A stretch of 64,000 nt of DNA from assembly GCF_002742645.2 (NCBI RefSeq), contig NZ_CP033875.1, positions 3,512,001 through 3,576,000 of the forward strand, written 5' to 3'. Source of the DNA: Caulobacter sp. FWC26 (GTDB taxonomy: Bacteria > Pseudomonadota > Alphaproteobacteria > Caulobacterales > Caulobacteraceae). The translations under genes and the position numbers were made by a program. Below, piece after piece: positions 27,713-37,417 of this stretch. The notes under the pieces were generated by a model. It did not search any database and was not told the DNA's origin. It saw only the letters and a program-made list of their open reading frames with translations. Numbering within the stretch: the first letter of the stretch is position 1; each line of letters begins with the position of its first letter.

Positions 27713-28009
27713 CTAGGCGCTTGGTTTCCTTATCGCCACCCATCCGTCGCGCAGGGTTACCACGAGCCAAATGAGCATCGTGAGCACCATAATACCGGTC
27801 TCCCAATCGCTGCCGGCGCCGACCAGCCTGGCCGCGATGCCCGAGATTGGAACGAGCAAAAGAAGCGCCGTTCTAGGAAGCGCGACTAACCCGAACCTCG
27901 CTTGGACCGTCTCGACGTCTACCGGAGCGGTAGAGTACCTGAGGAAGGTGAGCAGAACCGATCTTTCGGTGAAAAACAGAATGGGGACGAAAAGGACGTA
28001 GATGAGCAT
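27713..28009 (-). CDS. Small three-helix membrane protein, unknown function
   Basis: A 98-residue protein starting MLIYVLFVPILFFTERSVLL after a strong GGAGG ribosome site. Three hydrophobic helices are visible (about 1-14, 45-64 and 71-86), with a charged loop and a basic tail (RDGWVAIRKPSA). The DNA here is noticeably less GC-rich than in adjacent operons. I do not recognise the family. The next gene upstream on this strand is the PAS protein about 100 bases away. Confidence 0.65.
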   Translation of the reverse strand: MLIYVLFVPILFFTERSVLLTFLRYSTAPVDVETVQARFGLVALPRTALLLLVPISGIAARLVGAGSDWETGIMVLTMLIWLVVTLRDGWVAIRKPSA

Positions 28010-28109
28010 AACGCCTCCTTCCGTCAGGCTATCACGAGGCAGGTCCCCACCACCGATTCCAGACTTCAGATCCGCCCGCACCCGCGACGCCGAGCCGGCG
28101 AACGCGCCC

Positions 28110-28601
28110 TCAGGCCGCGCGGATGCCCGAGACGCCTTCGGCGGCCGCGCCGACCACGGCGTCGTAGCCGAGGATCATGTCGACGTCCTTGCCGTTGCTG
28201 GCCAGCGGCAGGCGCAGCCACAGGATCGACATGTGCGGCGCACCGCGCCAGGCCAGGCTGTGGACGCCCACGCCCGGACGACGCTCGTCCACGACCTTGT
28301 CCAGTTCCTTGCGCCAGTATTCACCGGCGGGGCCCTGATAGATGTCGCCCAGCATCCGGCCGGTGATCTCGCGGCCATAGACGCCATAGAGACCGGTCCC
28401 CGCCAGGCGCAGGCGATAGTCGCGGGACACACCGCCGACGACGTCGATCAGGCTGACGGTCGGCAGCAACCGCTTCATGCTCGCAGGATGCACGTCGACG
28501 CGCGCGGGGAGGTTCGCCCCCCGACGGAGGGACGCCCAGTAGGCGAACATCTCCTGATGAGCGCGGGCCGCCGTAGCGGATGCGCTCAGTTGCGCGGACA
28601 T
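28110..28601 (-). CDS. PAS-fold (PAS_5 type) protein
   Basis: A 163-residue protein beginning MSAQLSASATAARAHQEMFA. The core (YWASLRRGANLPARVDVHPA, SLIDVVGGVSRDYRLRLAGT and the GREITGRMLGDIY stretch) matches the alphaproteobacterial stand-alone PAS_5 family, which ends in a conserved LRLPLASNG-type strand. The ATG at 28601 has an AAGGA ribosome site; a start 14 codons upstream is possible. No output domain is attached, so it may bind a ligand or a partner. Role unknown. Confidence 0.8.
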   Translation of the reverse strand: MSAQLSASATAARAHQEMFAYWASLRRGANLPARVDVHPASMKRLLPTVSLIDVVGGVSRDYRLRLAGTGLYGVYGREITGRMLGDIYQGPAGEYWRKELDKVVDERRPGVGVHSLAWRGAPHMSILWLRLPLASNGKDVDMILGYDAVVGAAAEGVSGIRAA

Positions 28602-28726
28602 CTTCAGAGTCCTTAACAAGCTATTGGAATCACTTCGATTCACTATCGCTTAAGGAACGAATCGGCGGCAAGTGAAAAACATGCCGCGCGACAAGATTCC
28701 CGGGGAGAGTCAACCATCAACGACAA

Positions 28727-28756
28727 CGCCCGCCGTCCGGATGCGGACGACGGGCG
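28727..28756 (-). terminator. Hairpin terminator downstream of the first MucR gene
   Basis: CGCCCGCCGTCCG (28727-28739) pairs with CGGACGACGGGCG (28744-28756) with one mismatch and a GATG loop, about 50 bases after the mucR stop. The minus-strand tail is only moderately T-rich. Confidence 0.55.
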
Positions 28757-28804
28757 CTGATATTTGCAGAGGCCGCGAACGACCAAGCTTTTGTTCCGAC
28801 TCGT

Positions 28805-29224
28805 CTATTTCGCCTTGCGCGCGGGTTTGCGACCGCCCTGGCCCAGCCCCATCTGCTTGGCGAGGTTCGAACGCGCCTCCGCGTAGTTCGGCGCCACCAT
28901 TGGGTAATCCTTGGGCAGACCCCATTTGGCGCGATAGTCCTCAGGCGTCATGTCGTACTTGGTGCGCAGGTGGCGCTTCAGCGATTTGAACTTCCGGCCG
29001 TCTTCCAGGCAGATCAGGTAGTCGGGCGTGATCGACTTGCGAACCGGCACCGCCGGCTCCTTCGGCGCGGGGGCCGGTTCGGCGGCCGGGGCGCCGACAG
29101 TGGCCAGCGCGGCGTGGACCTGCTTGATCAGGGCCGGCAGATCGGCGGTCGAAACCAAGTTGTTGCCGACATAGGCGGAAACGATGCCTGCCGTCATTTC
29201 GATCAGGTCAGATTGATCTTCCAT
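28805..29224 (-). CDS. mucR: MucR/Ros-family transcriptional regulator (copy 1)
   Basis: A 139-residue regulator. Residues 1-45 form the N-terminal oligomerisation region; the C-terminal half holds the degenerate zinc-finger core SITPDYLICLEDGRKFKSLK followed by RHLRTKYDMTPEDYRAKWGL and the basic tail GQGGRKPARKAK. In Ros/MucR proteins Cys, Asp and His residues bind zinc; here ICLEDG and RHLRTKY match that layout. In Caulobacter MucR proteins bind AT-rich DNA and control G1-phase and CtrA-dependent genes. The ATG at 29224 gives the standard start. A low-GC gap lies upstream and may be autoregulated. Confidence 0.93.
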   Translation of the reverse strand: MEDQSDLIEMTAGIVSAYVGNNLVSTADLPALIKQVHAALATVGAPAAEPAPAPKEPAVPVRKSITPDYLICLEDGRKFKSLKRHLRTKYDMTPEDYRAKWGLPKDYPMVAPNYAEARSNLAKQMGLGQGGRKPARKAK

Positions 29225-29452
29225 ATGCGTCGCCCGTCGCCAAATCTTTTTGTTGGTGCGGCTGATTCCTAGATCAGTCGAAGGGTGCATAGCGAGATTA
29301 CTGAGCCCGAGCAATATGAAGCCCGGCAAGAGATCATTCGTAATGGTCTAATGTTCGCGAACGCCTGTCGCTACTCGAAATGGCGACAGACGACGATGGA
29401 TATCCTGAGTATCGATACGAGCGGTCGATTAAATATCGGCGATATCGCGGCG

Positions 29453-30676
29453 TTAACGGCCAAAGTCGCGCGAGAGCGCCAGCATGGCGGCGCGCTGCGG
29501 CGCCGAGTATTCGTCGATTGCGCCCTGATCGCCGTCGCGGATCGCCTTCAGAAGCGCCGGCGTCAGGGCCGAGGTCAGCGACCAGTTCCAGTAGCGCAGC
29601 ACCGTCTGGGCGCGGTCGACGGCGACGGTGTCATAGACGGTCAGCACGCGTTCCAGCGCCGGGTCGGGCGCGCCCGAGCGATCCACCTCCTGACGGCGCA
29701 GACCCCGCCAGAGCTGGCGCACGCAGCCCCGCGGAAGGCCGGTGGCCTTGCAGAGGATCGCCAGCGGCTCGCCGCCACGATCGGTGAAGATCTTGGCGCC
29801 GGTCATCGGCTTGAGGCCCGACAGGTACGAGATTTCTTCGGCGATCTCGCGGGTGAAGCCCGCCTCTCCGGCCGCGACCGCTTCGTCGAGGCTGGCGAAC
29901 GGGCTCTTGGCGATGGCGGCGCGGTTGCGCTGGCGGCGCTCGATGAACTGCAGCGCCTTGCGGGAAAGCGGGTCCTGCCAGCCTTCGGCCGAGGCCAGGG
30001 CGAAGACATCGCCGACGGCGTCCTGCAGAATCTCGCGCGACACCGCGAAGCGCTGGAGGATCGTGCGCCTAGCCTCGGAGTCGGCCCACCAGAACATCAC
30101 GTAGGCGTGGCTGGGCCGAAGCTCGGCGCGGCGCAGCAGCAGCGGGATCAAGTGCGGCGCGTCACGCGTCGCAGCCACGATGTTCTCGACGCCTTGGTGG
30201 CTGAGCCTGGCCAGTTCGTTGCGCAGCAAAGTCTCGATGACGGCCGGCTCGCCCACCTCGATCAGCGCATCGGCCACCACCTCGCTGACGCCGCGACGCT
30301 GGGCGATCAGGCGCCGGTGCTCGGTCGTGGCCTGATACAGGCAGTTGATCAGATCCGCGTCCGACAGCTTCTCGGAATCGACCAGCAGGGCGCGCGCCAC
30401 GGGCAGCTCGTCGCGCAGCAGCAGGCGCACCAGCACGCCCGGCATCTCGTTGAGCATGGCCAGGCGGCGGGCGACCTTCTCGCGCTCGCCGACATTGGCG
30501 TCGCGCAGCATCTCCACCAGCAGGTCGGCCGTCATCGACCGCTCGAAGGCGTTGATCCGGCTGCTGGGCAGGCAGACGACATCGGCCAACCGCTTGAGCA
30601 GGGTCGTGCGTGAGCGGGGCGCGGCCTTGGGCGCCTCGGGCTCTTCGAACGACGGTGTCAGCGCGGCTTCGCTCAT
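29453..30676 (-). CDS. DUF2336 domain protein
   Basis: A 407-residue soluble protein rich in short helices with HEAT-like repeats (NVGEREKVARRLAMLNEMPG, EVVADALIEVGEPAVIETLL, RHQGVENI-type segments). This fits the alphaproteobacterial DUF2336 family, which has no established biochemistry. There is no signal peptide or membrane helix. An N-terminal Pro/Ala-rich tail of about 25 residues precedes the helical body. It stands alone between mucR and the enoyl-CoA hydratase on the same strand. Confidence 0.8.
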   Translation of the reverse strand: MSEAALTPSFEEPEAPKAAPRSRTTLLKRLADVVCLPSSRINAFERSMTADLLVEMLRDANVGEREKVARRLAMLNEMPGVLVRLLLRDELPVARALLVDSEKLSDADLINCLYQATTEHRRLIAQRRGVSEVVADALIEVGEPAVIETLLRNELARLSHQGVENIVAATRDAPHLIPLLLRRAELRPSHAYVMFWWADSEARRTILQRFAVSREILQDAVGDVFALASAEGWQDPLSRKALQFIERRQRNRAAIAKSPFASLDEAVAAGEAGFTREIAEEISYLSGLKPMTGAKIFTDRGGEPLAILCKATGLPRGCVRQLWRGLRRQEVDRSGAPDPALERVLTVYDTVAVDRAQTVLRYWNWSLTSALTPALLKAIRDGDQGAIDEYSAPQRAAMLALSRDFGR

Positions 30677-30747
30677 GGCCGCCAGCAGACCAGAACGTGA
30701 TTAACGGCCGGTGAGCGCGGGCGCGGCGAATGCGCGCCTGCGCCCCA

Positions 30748-31632
30748 TTACCGGAACTCAGGGTCCTTCCACTCGGGCCAGATGTCGGGCACGTCGGTCG
30801 AGACCTTGTTCGGATAGACCGGCGCGCGCTTTTCGAGGAACGAGGTGACGCCCTCCTTGGCGTCGCCGGACGCGCCGCGCGACTGGATGGCGCGGCTGTC
30901 GGCCTTGTGCGCCTCCATCGGGTGGTCGGCGCCGGCCATGCGCCAGAGCAGCTGACGGGTCAGGGCCACCGAGACCGGCGCGGTGTTGTCGGCGATCTCG
31001 CGGGCCAGGGCGCGGGCGGCGGGCAGGAGTTCCTCGGGCGCGTGCAGCGAGCGCACCAGGCCTTTCTCCAGCGCCTCGGAGGCCGGGAACACACGGCCGG
31101 TGTAGCACCACTCCAGCGCGGTCTGCAGGCCGACGAGGCGCGGCAGGAACCAACTGGACGCCGCCTCCGGATTGATGCCCCGACGGGCGAACACGAAGCC
31201 GAACTTGGCCTCGGTCGAGGCCAGGCGGATGTCCATCGGCAATTGCATGGTCACGCCCACGCCGACAGCCGCGCCGTTGATCGCGCCAATGATCGGCTTG
31301 AGGCTGTCGTACATGCGCAGGGTGACCCGGCCGCCGCCGTCGCGATAGATGTCGCCGACCTTGCCCTCTTCGCGCTCCAGCGCCTGTGGGCTGGTGCGGT
31401 CGAAGGTGGCGCCGCCGGCGCCCAGGTCCGCCCCGGCGCAGAAAGCCCGGCCCGCGCCAGTGATGATCACCACCTTGACCGCATCGTCGGCGTCGGTGAC
31501 GTCGAACACCTCGATCAGGTCCTTCATCATCCGCGCGGTGAAGGCGTTCATCCGGTCGGGACGGTTGAGGGTGATCGTCGCGATCCCGTCCTCGACGTCA
31601 TACAGCAGGGTCTCGAAGGTCGGTTGCGACAT
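30748..31632 (-). CDS. Enoyl-CoA hydratase/isomerase (crotonase family)
   Basis: A 294-residue enzyme. Motifs ATITLNRPDRMNAFTARM, the oxyanion-hole FCAGADLGAGG, and GAINGAAVGVGVTMQLPMDI with the second oxyanion-hole loop are diagnostic of crotonases. A GGAGGA ribosome site precedes the ATG at 31632. It would hydrate trans-2-enoyl-CoA in beta-oxidation. It forms a same-strand pair with the P450 gene upstream and belongs to the catabolic island 30.7-37.9 kb. The tail DIWPEWKDPEF is common in a subgroup of proteobacterial crotonases. Confidence 0.92.
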   Translation of the reverse strand: MSQPTFETLLYDVEDGIATITLNRPDRMNAFTARMMKDLIEVFDVTDADDAVKVVIITGAGRAFCAGADLGAGGATFDRTSPQALEREEGKVGDIYRDGGGRVTLRMYDSLKPIIGAINGAAVGVGVTMQLPMDIRLASTEAKFGFVFARRGINPEAASSWFLPRLVGLQTALEWCYTGRVFPASEALEKGLVRSLHAPEELLPAARALAREIADNTAPVSVALTRQLLWRMAGADHPMEAHKADSRAIQSRGASGDAKEGVTSFLEKRAPVYPNKVSTDVPDIWPEWKDPEFR

Positions 31633-31860
31633 GGCTTCCTCCACGGTCTCGGTTCAAACGATCGTATGACTCGAAGGCGCCGAAGAACAAGACCCGGCCT
31701 TGGGCCTTGGGGCGCTCTGCTGTTTTGGGTTCGCTGCGACCGCGCGTCGCGGGGCGCAAGCGGTCAAGCTGAGCCATTCTAGCGGTGTCCGGAGCCCCCC
31801 ATTCCGGACGCCCTACAGCGCCGGCGCGAGTTGTGACCCTCGCGGCCGGCGCGCCCTTCT

Positions 31861-33195
31861 TCAGCCCCGCTTCACACCCAGCTTACTGATCGCGTGCACG
31901 AAGTTGTTCGGGGCGATCTCGATGTTCCCCGTCCAGTTCAGGTCGGGGAAGCGGGCCAGGATCTGGCGATAGGCTTCCTCCAGCTGAATCTGAGCCACGC
32001 GCTTGCCGATGCAGGTGTGCGGGCCGTAGCCGAAGGCGATGTGCTTGCCGGCGTTGGCGCGGGTGACGTCCAGCTGGTCGGGGTTCTCGAACATGGCCGG
32101 ATCGCGGTTGGCCGCCCCGTAGTACATGATCGCCTTCTCGCCCTCGCGGATCAGCTGGCCATTGACCTCGACGTCGCGCGTGGCCGTGCGGCGCATGTAG
32201 ATCACCGGGCTGACCATGCGGATGAACTCGTCGACCGCCCCGGCCAGCAACGACGGATCGGCGATCAGCTTCTGCTTCTGGTCGGGGAACTCGGTCAGCA
32301 GCTTCATCGCGCCCGACAGGGTGTTGCGGGTGGTGTCGTTGCCGGCGAACACGATCAGCAGCCACGAGCCGTCCAGATACTCGTCGGGCAGCACCGCGCC
32401 GTCGAGCTGGGCGCGGGCGATGGCGGTCATCAGGTCTTCTTTCGGGTCCTCGCGACGCTTGTGCAGCATCATGCGGCCGTACTCGAACATCTCCTCGACG
32501 TTGTTGTTGAAGTCCATGACGAACTGCATCAGCTCCAGCGTCGGCTGCATCGGCGCGTTGGCCTGCTTGACCGCCAGGTCCTGGGCGCGCTCGAGGTAGT
32601 GCATCCAGGTCAGGAACTTGGGCCTGTCCTCCGGCGGCACGCCCAGGATCTCGCACAGGGTGAACAGCGGCAGCACGCTGGAGAAGTGCTCGACCATGTC
32701 GATCTCGGCGCCGTTCGCCAGCAGCGGCTCCATCTCGTCGAGCAGACGCGTCACCTCGCCCTTCACGCGCTCGGTCAGGGCGCGCAGATAGGACGGCGTG
32801 AAATAGGGCATGTGCTCGCGACGCAGCTGCAGATGATGCGGCGCGTCCATGTTGATCATGGTGTCCATCGAGGCGCGGAACAGCAGCGCATGGCGCTTTT
32901 CCGGCGCGCCCATCGACATCAGGATGCCGCCACGCTGGGACGAGAAGGTCTCCGGATCGCCATTGACCCGGTGAACGTCCTCATAGCGCGTCAGAGCCCA
33001 GAAGCCCGGACCGTCGAACGGCTCGGGGTGCCACATCACCGGCGCCTGTTCGCGCATCCGGGCGAAGTCGGCCCAGGGCTGGCCCTTGGTGAAGCGGAAG
33101 ATATCGGCCAGGTCGACATCGCTGAGGGTCGGATAGGTCGGCGGCGCTCCGGGGCCAGCCTTGCCGTCCACCACCGTCTGACTGATCAGGTCCAC
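31861..33195 (-). CDS. Cytochrome P450
   Basis: A 444-residue soluble class I P450. The heme-binding loop is FGYGPHTCIGKRVA with the proximal Cys; the I-helix oxygen-activation motif is FAGNDTTRN; the ExxR motif is not obvious but lies in the expected helix region before AATRDVEV. The start is the GTG at 33195 preceded by GGGAGCG; the upstream extension overlaps an inverted repeat. No ferredoxin gene is adjacent, so electron donors must be encoded elsewhere. It is divergent from the GMC oxidoreductase. It probably hydroxylates a hydrophobic substrate such as a terpenoid or fatty acid; family number not assigned. Confidence 0.92.
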   Translation of the reverse strand: MDLISQTVVDGKAGPGAPPTYPTLSDVDLADIFRFTKGQPWADFARMREQAPVMWHPEPFDGPGFWALTRYEDVHRVNGDPETFSSQRGGILMSMGAPEKRHALLFRASMDTMINMDAPHHLQLRREHMPYFTPSYLRALTERVKGEVTRLLDEMEPLLANGAEIDMVEHFSSVLPLFTLCEILGVPPEDRPKFLTWMHYLERAQDLAVKQANAPMQPTLELMQFVMDFNNNVEEMFEYGRMMLHKRREDPKEDLMTAIARAQLDGAVLPDEYLDGSWLLIVFAGNDTTRNTLSGAMKLLTEFPDQKQKLIADPSLLAGAVDEFIRMVSPVIYMRRTATRDVEVNGQLIREGEKAIMYYGAANRDPAMFENPDQLDVTRANAGKHIAFGYGPHTCIGKRVAQIQLEEAYRQILARFPDLNWTGNIEIAPNNFVHAISKLGVKRG

Positions 33196-33208
33196 TTTAC
33201 GCTCCCTA

Positions 33209-33238
33209 GGGTATCTTTCCGTTAGCGTCAGGATACCC
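33209..33238. promoter_or_regulatory. Inverted repeat GGGTATC-N16-GATACCC
   Basis: Perfect 7-bp arms at 33209-33215 and 33232-33238, immediately upstream of the P450 GTG start and in the gap shared with the divergent GMC oxidoreductase. Position suggests an operator controlling both halves of the island. No regulator gene is visible in the island. Confidence 0.5.
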
Positions 33239-33360
33239 AAGATCGGTGTTCGACCAACGGCGCCGCGACGGCAACTTGCGCAATGGGCGCAGCTGGGCTC
33301 ATCCTCTCAACTAAACACCGATCACGCGACGCGAACGCTGACGGCAAAGGGAGAGAAGCG

Positions 33361-35028
33361 ATGACCGGGATCATCGAGGCCGACTACGTCGTGGTCGGCG
33401 CAGGCTCGGCGGGCTGCGTGCTGGCCGCGCGCCTGTCGGAAAACGGCCGCTACAAGGTGGTGCTGCTGGAGGCCGGCGGCGACGACCGCCCCACCAAGAA
33501 CCTTTCGCAGTTCGCCTCGAACCTGATGATCCACATTCCGGTCGGCTACTCGTCGACCCTGAAGGATCCCAAGGTCAACTGGCTGTTCACCACCGAGCCG
33601 GACCCCGGCACGGGCGGCCGCACCCACGTCTGGCCGCGCGGCAAGGTCCTGGGCGGCTCGTCCTCGATCAACGCCATGCTCTATGTGCGCGGCCAGGCCG
33701 CCGACTATGACGGCTGGCGGCAGCTGGGCTGCGAGGGCTGGGCCTGGGACGACGTCCTGCCCTATTTCCGCAAGGCCCAGAACCAGGAGCGCGGGGGCTG
33801 CGATCTGCACGCCACCGGCGGCCCGCTGAACGTCGCTGACATGCGCGACGCCCACCCGATCTCCGAAGCCCTGATCGAGGCCTGCGACCAGGCCGGCATC
33901 CCACGCTATGCCGACCTGAACGGTCCCGACCAGGAAGGCGCGACCTGGTATCAGGTGACGCAGAAGAACGGCGCGCGCTGCTCGTCGGCGGTGGCTTACC
34001 TGCACCCCGCCATGAAGCGCCCGAACCTGCGGGTCGAGACCAACGCCCTGGCCGGCCGCGTGCTGTTTGAGGGCAAGCGCGCCGTCGGCGTCGAGTTCAC
34101 CCAGAACGGCGAGCGGCGCGTGGCCATGGCGCGCGGCGAGGTCATCCTGGCGGGCGGCGCGATCAACTCGCCTCAGCTGCTGCAGCTGTCGGGCGTCGGC
34201 CCCGGCGGCCTGCTGCGCGAGCATGGGATCGAGGTCGTAGCCGACCTGCCCGGCGTCGGCGAGAACCTGCAGGACCATTACATCGTCGCCGCCCGCTACC
34301 GCCTGAAGTCGGGCACCATCTCGGTCAACGAGCAGAGCAAGGGCGGGCGCCTGGCGGCCGAGGCGATGAAGTATCTGCTGTTCCGCAAAGGTCTGCTCAC
34401 CCTGTCGGCGGCGCACGTCGCGGCCTTCTGTAAGTCTCGTCCCGATCTGGCCGGACCGGATATCCAGTTCCACATCCTGCCGGCGACCATGGACCTGGAG
34501 AAGCTGTTCAACGAGCAGAAGATGGAGCTGGAAGGCGCCCCGGGCATGACCATCGCGCCCTGCCAGCTCCGCCCCGAAAGCCGCGGGCACATCCGGATCA
34601 AGTCGGCCGATCCGTCGGTCTATCCGGCGATCTTCGCCAACTATCTGGCCGATCCGCTGGACCAGGAAGTCATCGTCGCCGGCCTGAAATGGGCGCGGAA
34701 GATCGGCCAGCAGCCGGCCATCGCCCAGTATGTCGAGAGCGAGATGAACCCTGGCCTCGAGGTCCAGACCGACGAGCAGTTGCTGGAGTTCGCCCGCCAG
34801 ACCGGATCGACCCTCTATCACCCGGTCGGCAGCTGCCAGATGGGGAACGGGCCGATGGCCGTGGTGGACGCGCAACTGCGTGTGCGCGGCGTCGAGGGCC
34901 TGCGCGTGGTCGACGCCTCGATCATGCCGCGCCTGATCTCCGGCAACACCAACGCCCCCTCGATCATGATCGGGGAAAAGGGCGCGGACATGATCCTGGC
35001 CGCCGCCAACCAGCCCGTGGCCGCCTAG
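33361..35028 (+). CDS. GMC-family FAD oxidoreductase (alcohol/choline dehydrogenase type)
   Basis: A 555-residue flavoprotein. The N-terminal [20 protein letters not shown] is the ADP-binding fold, [19 protein letters not shown] is GMC signature 1, and [16 protein letters not shown] is signature 2. The C-terminal HPVGSCQMG and [20 protein letters not shown] hold the catalytic His/Asn region. It oxidises alcohols to aldehydes, and its place next to a P450 suggests it processes the hydroxylated product, comparable to AlkJ. The ATG at 33361 follows GGGAGAGAAGCG. Confidence 0.93.
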   Translation: MTGIIEADYVVVGAGSAGCVLAARLSENGRYKVVLLEAGGDDRPTKNLSQFASNLMIHIPVGYSSTLKDPKVNWLFTTEPDPGTGGRTHVWPRGKVLGGSSSINAMLYVRGQAADYDGWRQLGCEGWAWDDVLPYFRKAQNQERGGCDLHATGGPLNVADMRDAHPISEALIEACDQAGIPRYADLNGPDQEGATWYQVTQKNGARCSSAVAYLHPAMKRPNLRVETNALAGRVLFEGKRAVGVEFTQNGERRVAMARGEVILAGGAINSPQLLQLSGVGPGGLLREHGIEVVADLPGVGENLQDHYIVAARYRLKSGTISVNEQSKGGRLAAEAMKYLLFRKGLLTLSAAHVAAFCKSRPDLAGPDIQFHILPATMDLEKLFNEQKMELEGAPGMTIAPCQLRPESRGHIRIKSADPSVYPAIFANYLADPLDQEVIVAGLKWARKIGQQPAIAQYVESEMNPGLEVQTDEQLLEFARQTGSTLYHPVGSCQMGNGPMAVVDAQLRVRGVEGLRVVDASIMPRLISGNTNAPSIMIGEKGADMILAAANQPVAA

Positions 35029-35040
35029 CCTCCTACCCGT

Positions 35041-35157
35041 GTCATCCCGGCCGGACCCCGGCGAAAGCCGGGGGAGAGCCGGGCCCCAGGGGCGGCGCGC
35101 ACTGCGCTCTGGCGCCCCCTGGGTCCCGGATCGGCCCTACGGCCCGTCCGAGATGAC
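35041..35157. repeat. Intergenic palindromic repeat, family A (copy 3)
   Basis: Outer arms GTCATCCCGG and CCGAGATGAC flank GAGAGCCGGGCCCCAGGGG and CCCCCTGGGTCCCGG. It lies between the GMC and acyl-CoA synthetase genes, both on the plus strand. Confidence 0.88.
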
Positions 35158-35198
35158 AGATCGAAATCGAGTTAGAAACAGACGCAGAGGTCCCGGAT

Positions 35199-36737
35199 AT
35201 GCACCCCTACCTCCACGCCCAGTCGCAAGGCGACAAGGCCGCCTATGTCATGTCCGGCTCCGGCGAGGTCGTCACCTACGCCCAGTTGGAAGCCCGCTCG
35301 AACCAGGGCGCGCACCTGTTCCGGTCGCTGGGCCTGGTTCCCGGCGACGTCATCGCCATCCTTATGGAGAACAACGCCCGCTTCTTCGAGGTGGCGTGGG
35401 CGGCCCAGCGCTCGGGTCTCTATTTCGTCTGCATCTCGACCAAGCTGACGGCCGCCGAGGCCGAGTACATCCTGCAGGACTGCGGGACCAAGGTGTTCAT
35501 CACCTCGACCGCCATGGGCCCGGTGATCGATGAGATCGCCGCCCTGGTTCCCGGCCTGTCGCTGTTCACGGTGGGTGGCGCGCACGGCGCCTACGCCGAC
35601 TTCGTCGCGGCGCGTGACAGCCAGCCGACGACGCCGATCACCGACGAGAGCGCCGGAACCGACATGCTCTATTCGTCGGGCACCACGGGACGCCCCAAGG
35701 GCGTGAAGCCCGCGCTCAGCGGCGGGCCGATCGATGCGCCCAACGCCCTGCAGATGATGGCCCAGGGCCTGTTCGGCTTCTCCGGCGACAGCATCTATCT
35801 GTCGCCGGCGCCGCTCTATCACGCCGCGCCGCTGCGCTGGTGCATGACGGTGCACAAGCTGGGCGGCACGGTGATCGTGATGGAGAAGTTCGACCCCGAG
35901 GTCGCGCTCGCCCTGATCGAGAAGCACAAGGTCAACTGCGGCCAGTTCGTGCCGACCCACTTCGTGCGGATGCTGAAGCTGCCGGAAGAGGCGCGCGCCA
36001 GATACGACGTCTCGTCGATGAAGTCGGCGATCCACGCCGCCGCCCCCTGCCCGATTCCCGTCAAGGAGCAGATGATCGCCTGGTGGGGTCCGGTGATCTT
36101 CGAGTACTACGCCGGCACCGAGGGCAACGGCTTCTGCTGGATCAACTCCGAGAACTGGCTGACCCACAAGGGCAGTGTCGGCCAGGCGGTGCTGGGCGAG
36201 CTGCGCATCTGCGACGAGGCCGGCGACCCCGTCCCGCCCCGCACCGAGGGCACGGTCTATTTCGCCAACGGCCCGGCGGTGAACTACCACAACGCCCCGG
36301 AGAAGACGGCCGAGAGCTACAACAAGCACGGCTGGACGACGCTGGGCGACGTGGGCTGGGTCGACGAGGAGGGCTTCCTCTACCTGACCGACCGCAAGAG
36401 CTTCATGATCATCTCGGGCGGGGTGAATATCTATCCGCAGGAGATCGAGAACCTGCTGATCACCCACCCCAAGGTCGCCGACGCCGCCGTGGTGGGCGCG
36501 CCGCACGAGGAGATGGGCGAGCAGGTCGTTGCGGTGATCCAGCCCATGGACCTTGGCGACGACCAGGTCGCCCTGGCCGAGGAGCTGATGGCCTTCGCCC
36601 GCGCCAATCTCAGCCACGTGAAGTCGCCGCGCCGCATCGACTTCATGGCCGAACTGCCCCGCCATCCGACCGGCAAGCTCTACAAGCGCCTGATCCGCGA
36701 CGGCTACTGGGGCAAGGGCGAGAGCCGGATCGTCTAG
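35199..36737 (+). CDS. AMP-dependent acyl-CoA synthetase
   Basis: A 512-residue adenylate-forming CoA ligase. Motifs are the phosphate-binding LYSSGTTGRPKGVKPAL, the EYYAGTEGNGF substrate/adenine element, the GWTTLGDVGWVDEEGFLYLT hinge segment, MIISGGVNIYPQEIE and the catalytic Lys in HPTGKLYKRLIRDGYWG. It activates the acid made by the P450 and GMC steps, by inference from neighbours. The stop codon lies inside a palindromic repeat. Substrate not determined. Confidence 0.93.
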   Translation: MHPYLHAQSQGDKAAYVMSGSGEVVTYAQLEARSNQGAHLFRSLGLVPGDVIAILMENNARFFEVAWAAQRSGLYFVCISTKLTAAEAEYILQDCGTKVFITSTAMGPVIDEIAALVPGLSLFTVGGAHGAYADFVAARDSQPTTPITDESAGTDMLYSSGTTGRPKGVKPALSGGPIDAPNALQMMAQGLFGFSGDSIYLSPAPLYHAAPLRWCMTVHKLGGTVIVMEKFDPEVALALIEKHKVNCGQFVPTHFVRMLKLPEEARARYDVSSMKSAIHAAAPCPIPVKEQMIAWWGPVIFEYYAGTEGNGFCWINSENWLTHKGSVGQAVLGELRICDEAGDPVPPRTEGTVYFANGPAVNYHNAPEKTAESYNKHGWTTLGDVGWVDEEGFLYLTDRKSFMIISGGVNIYPQEIENLLITHPKVADAAVVGAPHEEMGEQVVAVIQPMDLGDDQVALAEELMAFARANLSHVKSPRRIDFMAELPRHPTGKLYKRLIRDGYWGKGESRIV

Positions 36738-36848
36738 AGCCTCGCGCGTCAAAACGGCATCGTTCTGACGCGATAACGAGGCTCTAAATCAAATACTTAG
36801 AGCGTGACTCGCGCCGAAACCGGTTCCCACTTTCGGCGTCACGCTCTA
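36735..36848. repeat. Two tandem TAGAGC...GCTCTA palindromes (family D)
   Basis: First palindrome: TAGAGCCTCG (36735-36744) with CGAGGCTCTA (36777-36786), extended by inner CGCGTCA/TGACGCG. Second: TAGAGCGTGA (36798-36807) with TCACGCTCTA (36839-36848). Related AGAGC elements are at 43431-43535 and 46251-46302. Confidence 0.85.
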
Positions 36849-36908
36849 GCCGGGGTTGACCCGGCTTGCGTCGACTGGTCTCTATCCAAACAACTGTTTG
36901 GGAGGTTT

Positions 36909-37358
36909 ATGATGAAAGAAGTCGCCTACGCCGACATCGCCGGCCTCGTGGGCCAGGAACTGGGCGTTTCGGACTGGGTGGAGATCACCCAGGAGCGGGT
37001 CAACCTGTTCGCCGAGGCCACCGGCGACCACCAGTGGATCCACGTCGACGTCGAACGCGCCACCAAGGAAATCGGCGGCCCGATCGCTCACGGCTACCTG
37101 ACGCTGTCGCTGATCCCGATGCTGGGCGCGGGCATCCTGCGCGTCACGGGCGTCACGCGCGGCATCAACTATGGCTGCGACAAAGTCCGCTTCACCGGCA
37201 TGGTGCGCGTCGGCAAGAAGGTGCGCATGCGCCAGAAGCTGCTCGCCGTCGAGCCCAAGGCCGGCGGCCTGCAGATGAAGAACGAGTGCACGATCGAGAT
37301 CGAGGGCGAAGAGCGTCCCGCCTGCGTGGCCGAGACCATCTCGATCATCTACGGCTGA
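36909..37358 (+). CDS. MaoC-like (R)-hydratase / dehydratase
   Basis: A 149-residue hot-dog-fold protein. The motif FAEATGDHQWIHVDVERATK contains the catalytic Asp and His of the R-hydratase family, followed by GGPIAHGYLTLSLIPML. GGGAGG is placed 7 bases upstream of the first ATG; a second ATG follows directly. It would hydrate enoyl-CoA to (R)-3-hydroxyacyl-CoA, complementing the crotonase of the island. Confidence 0.92.
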   Translation: MMKEVAYADIAGLVGQELGVSDWVEITQERVNLFAEATGDHQWIHVDVERATKEIGGPIAHGYLTLSLIPMLGAGILRVTGVTRGINYGCDKVRFTGMVRVGKKVRMRQKLLAVEPKAGGLQMKNECTIEIEGEERPACVAETISIIYG

Positions 37359-37417
37359 TCATGCCAGCCTCTGGACGGCTGAATCGCGATAGCGTTCGGC
37401 CGTCCAGGGAGCGCAAG

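Noticed and set aside
29285..29452. Possible small plus-strand gene upstream of mucR copy 1 (MHSEITEPEQYEARQE...)
   Set aside because: Composition looks natural for about 55 codons, but the frame continues into sequence antisense to the DUF2336 gene, lacks a ribosome site, and lies in the likely mucR control region.
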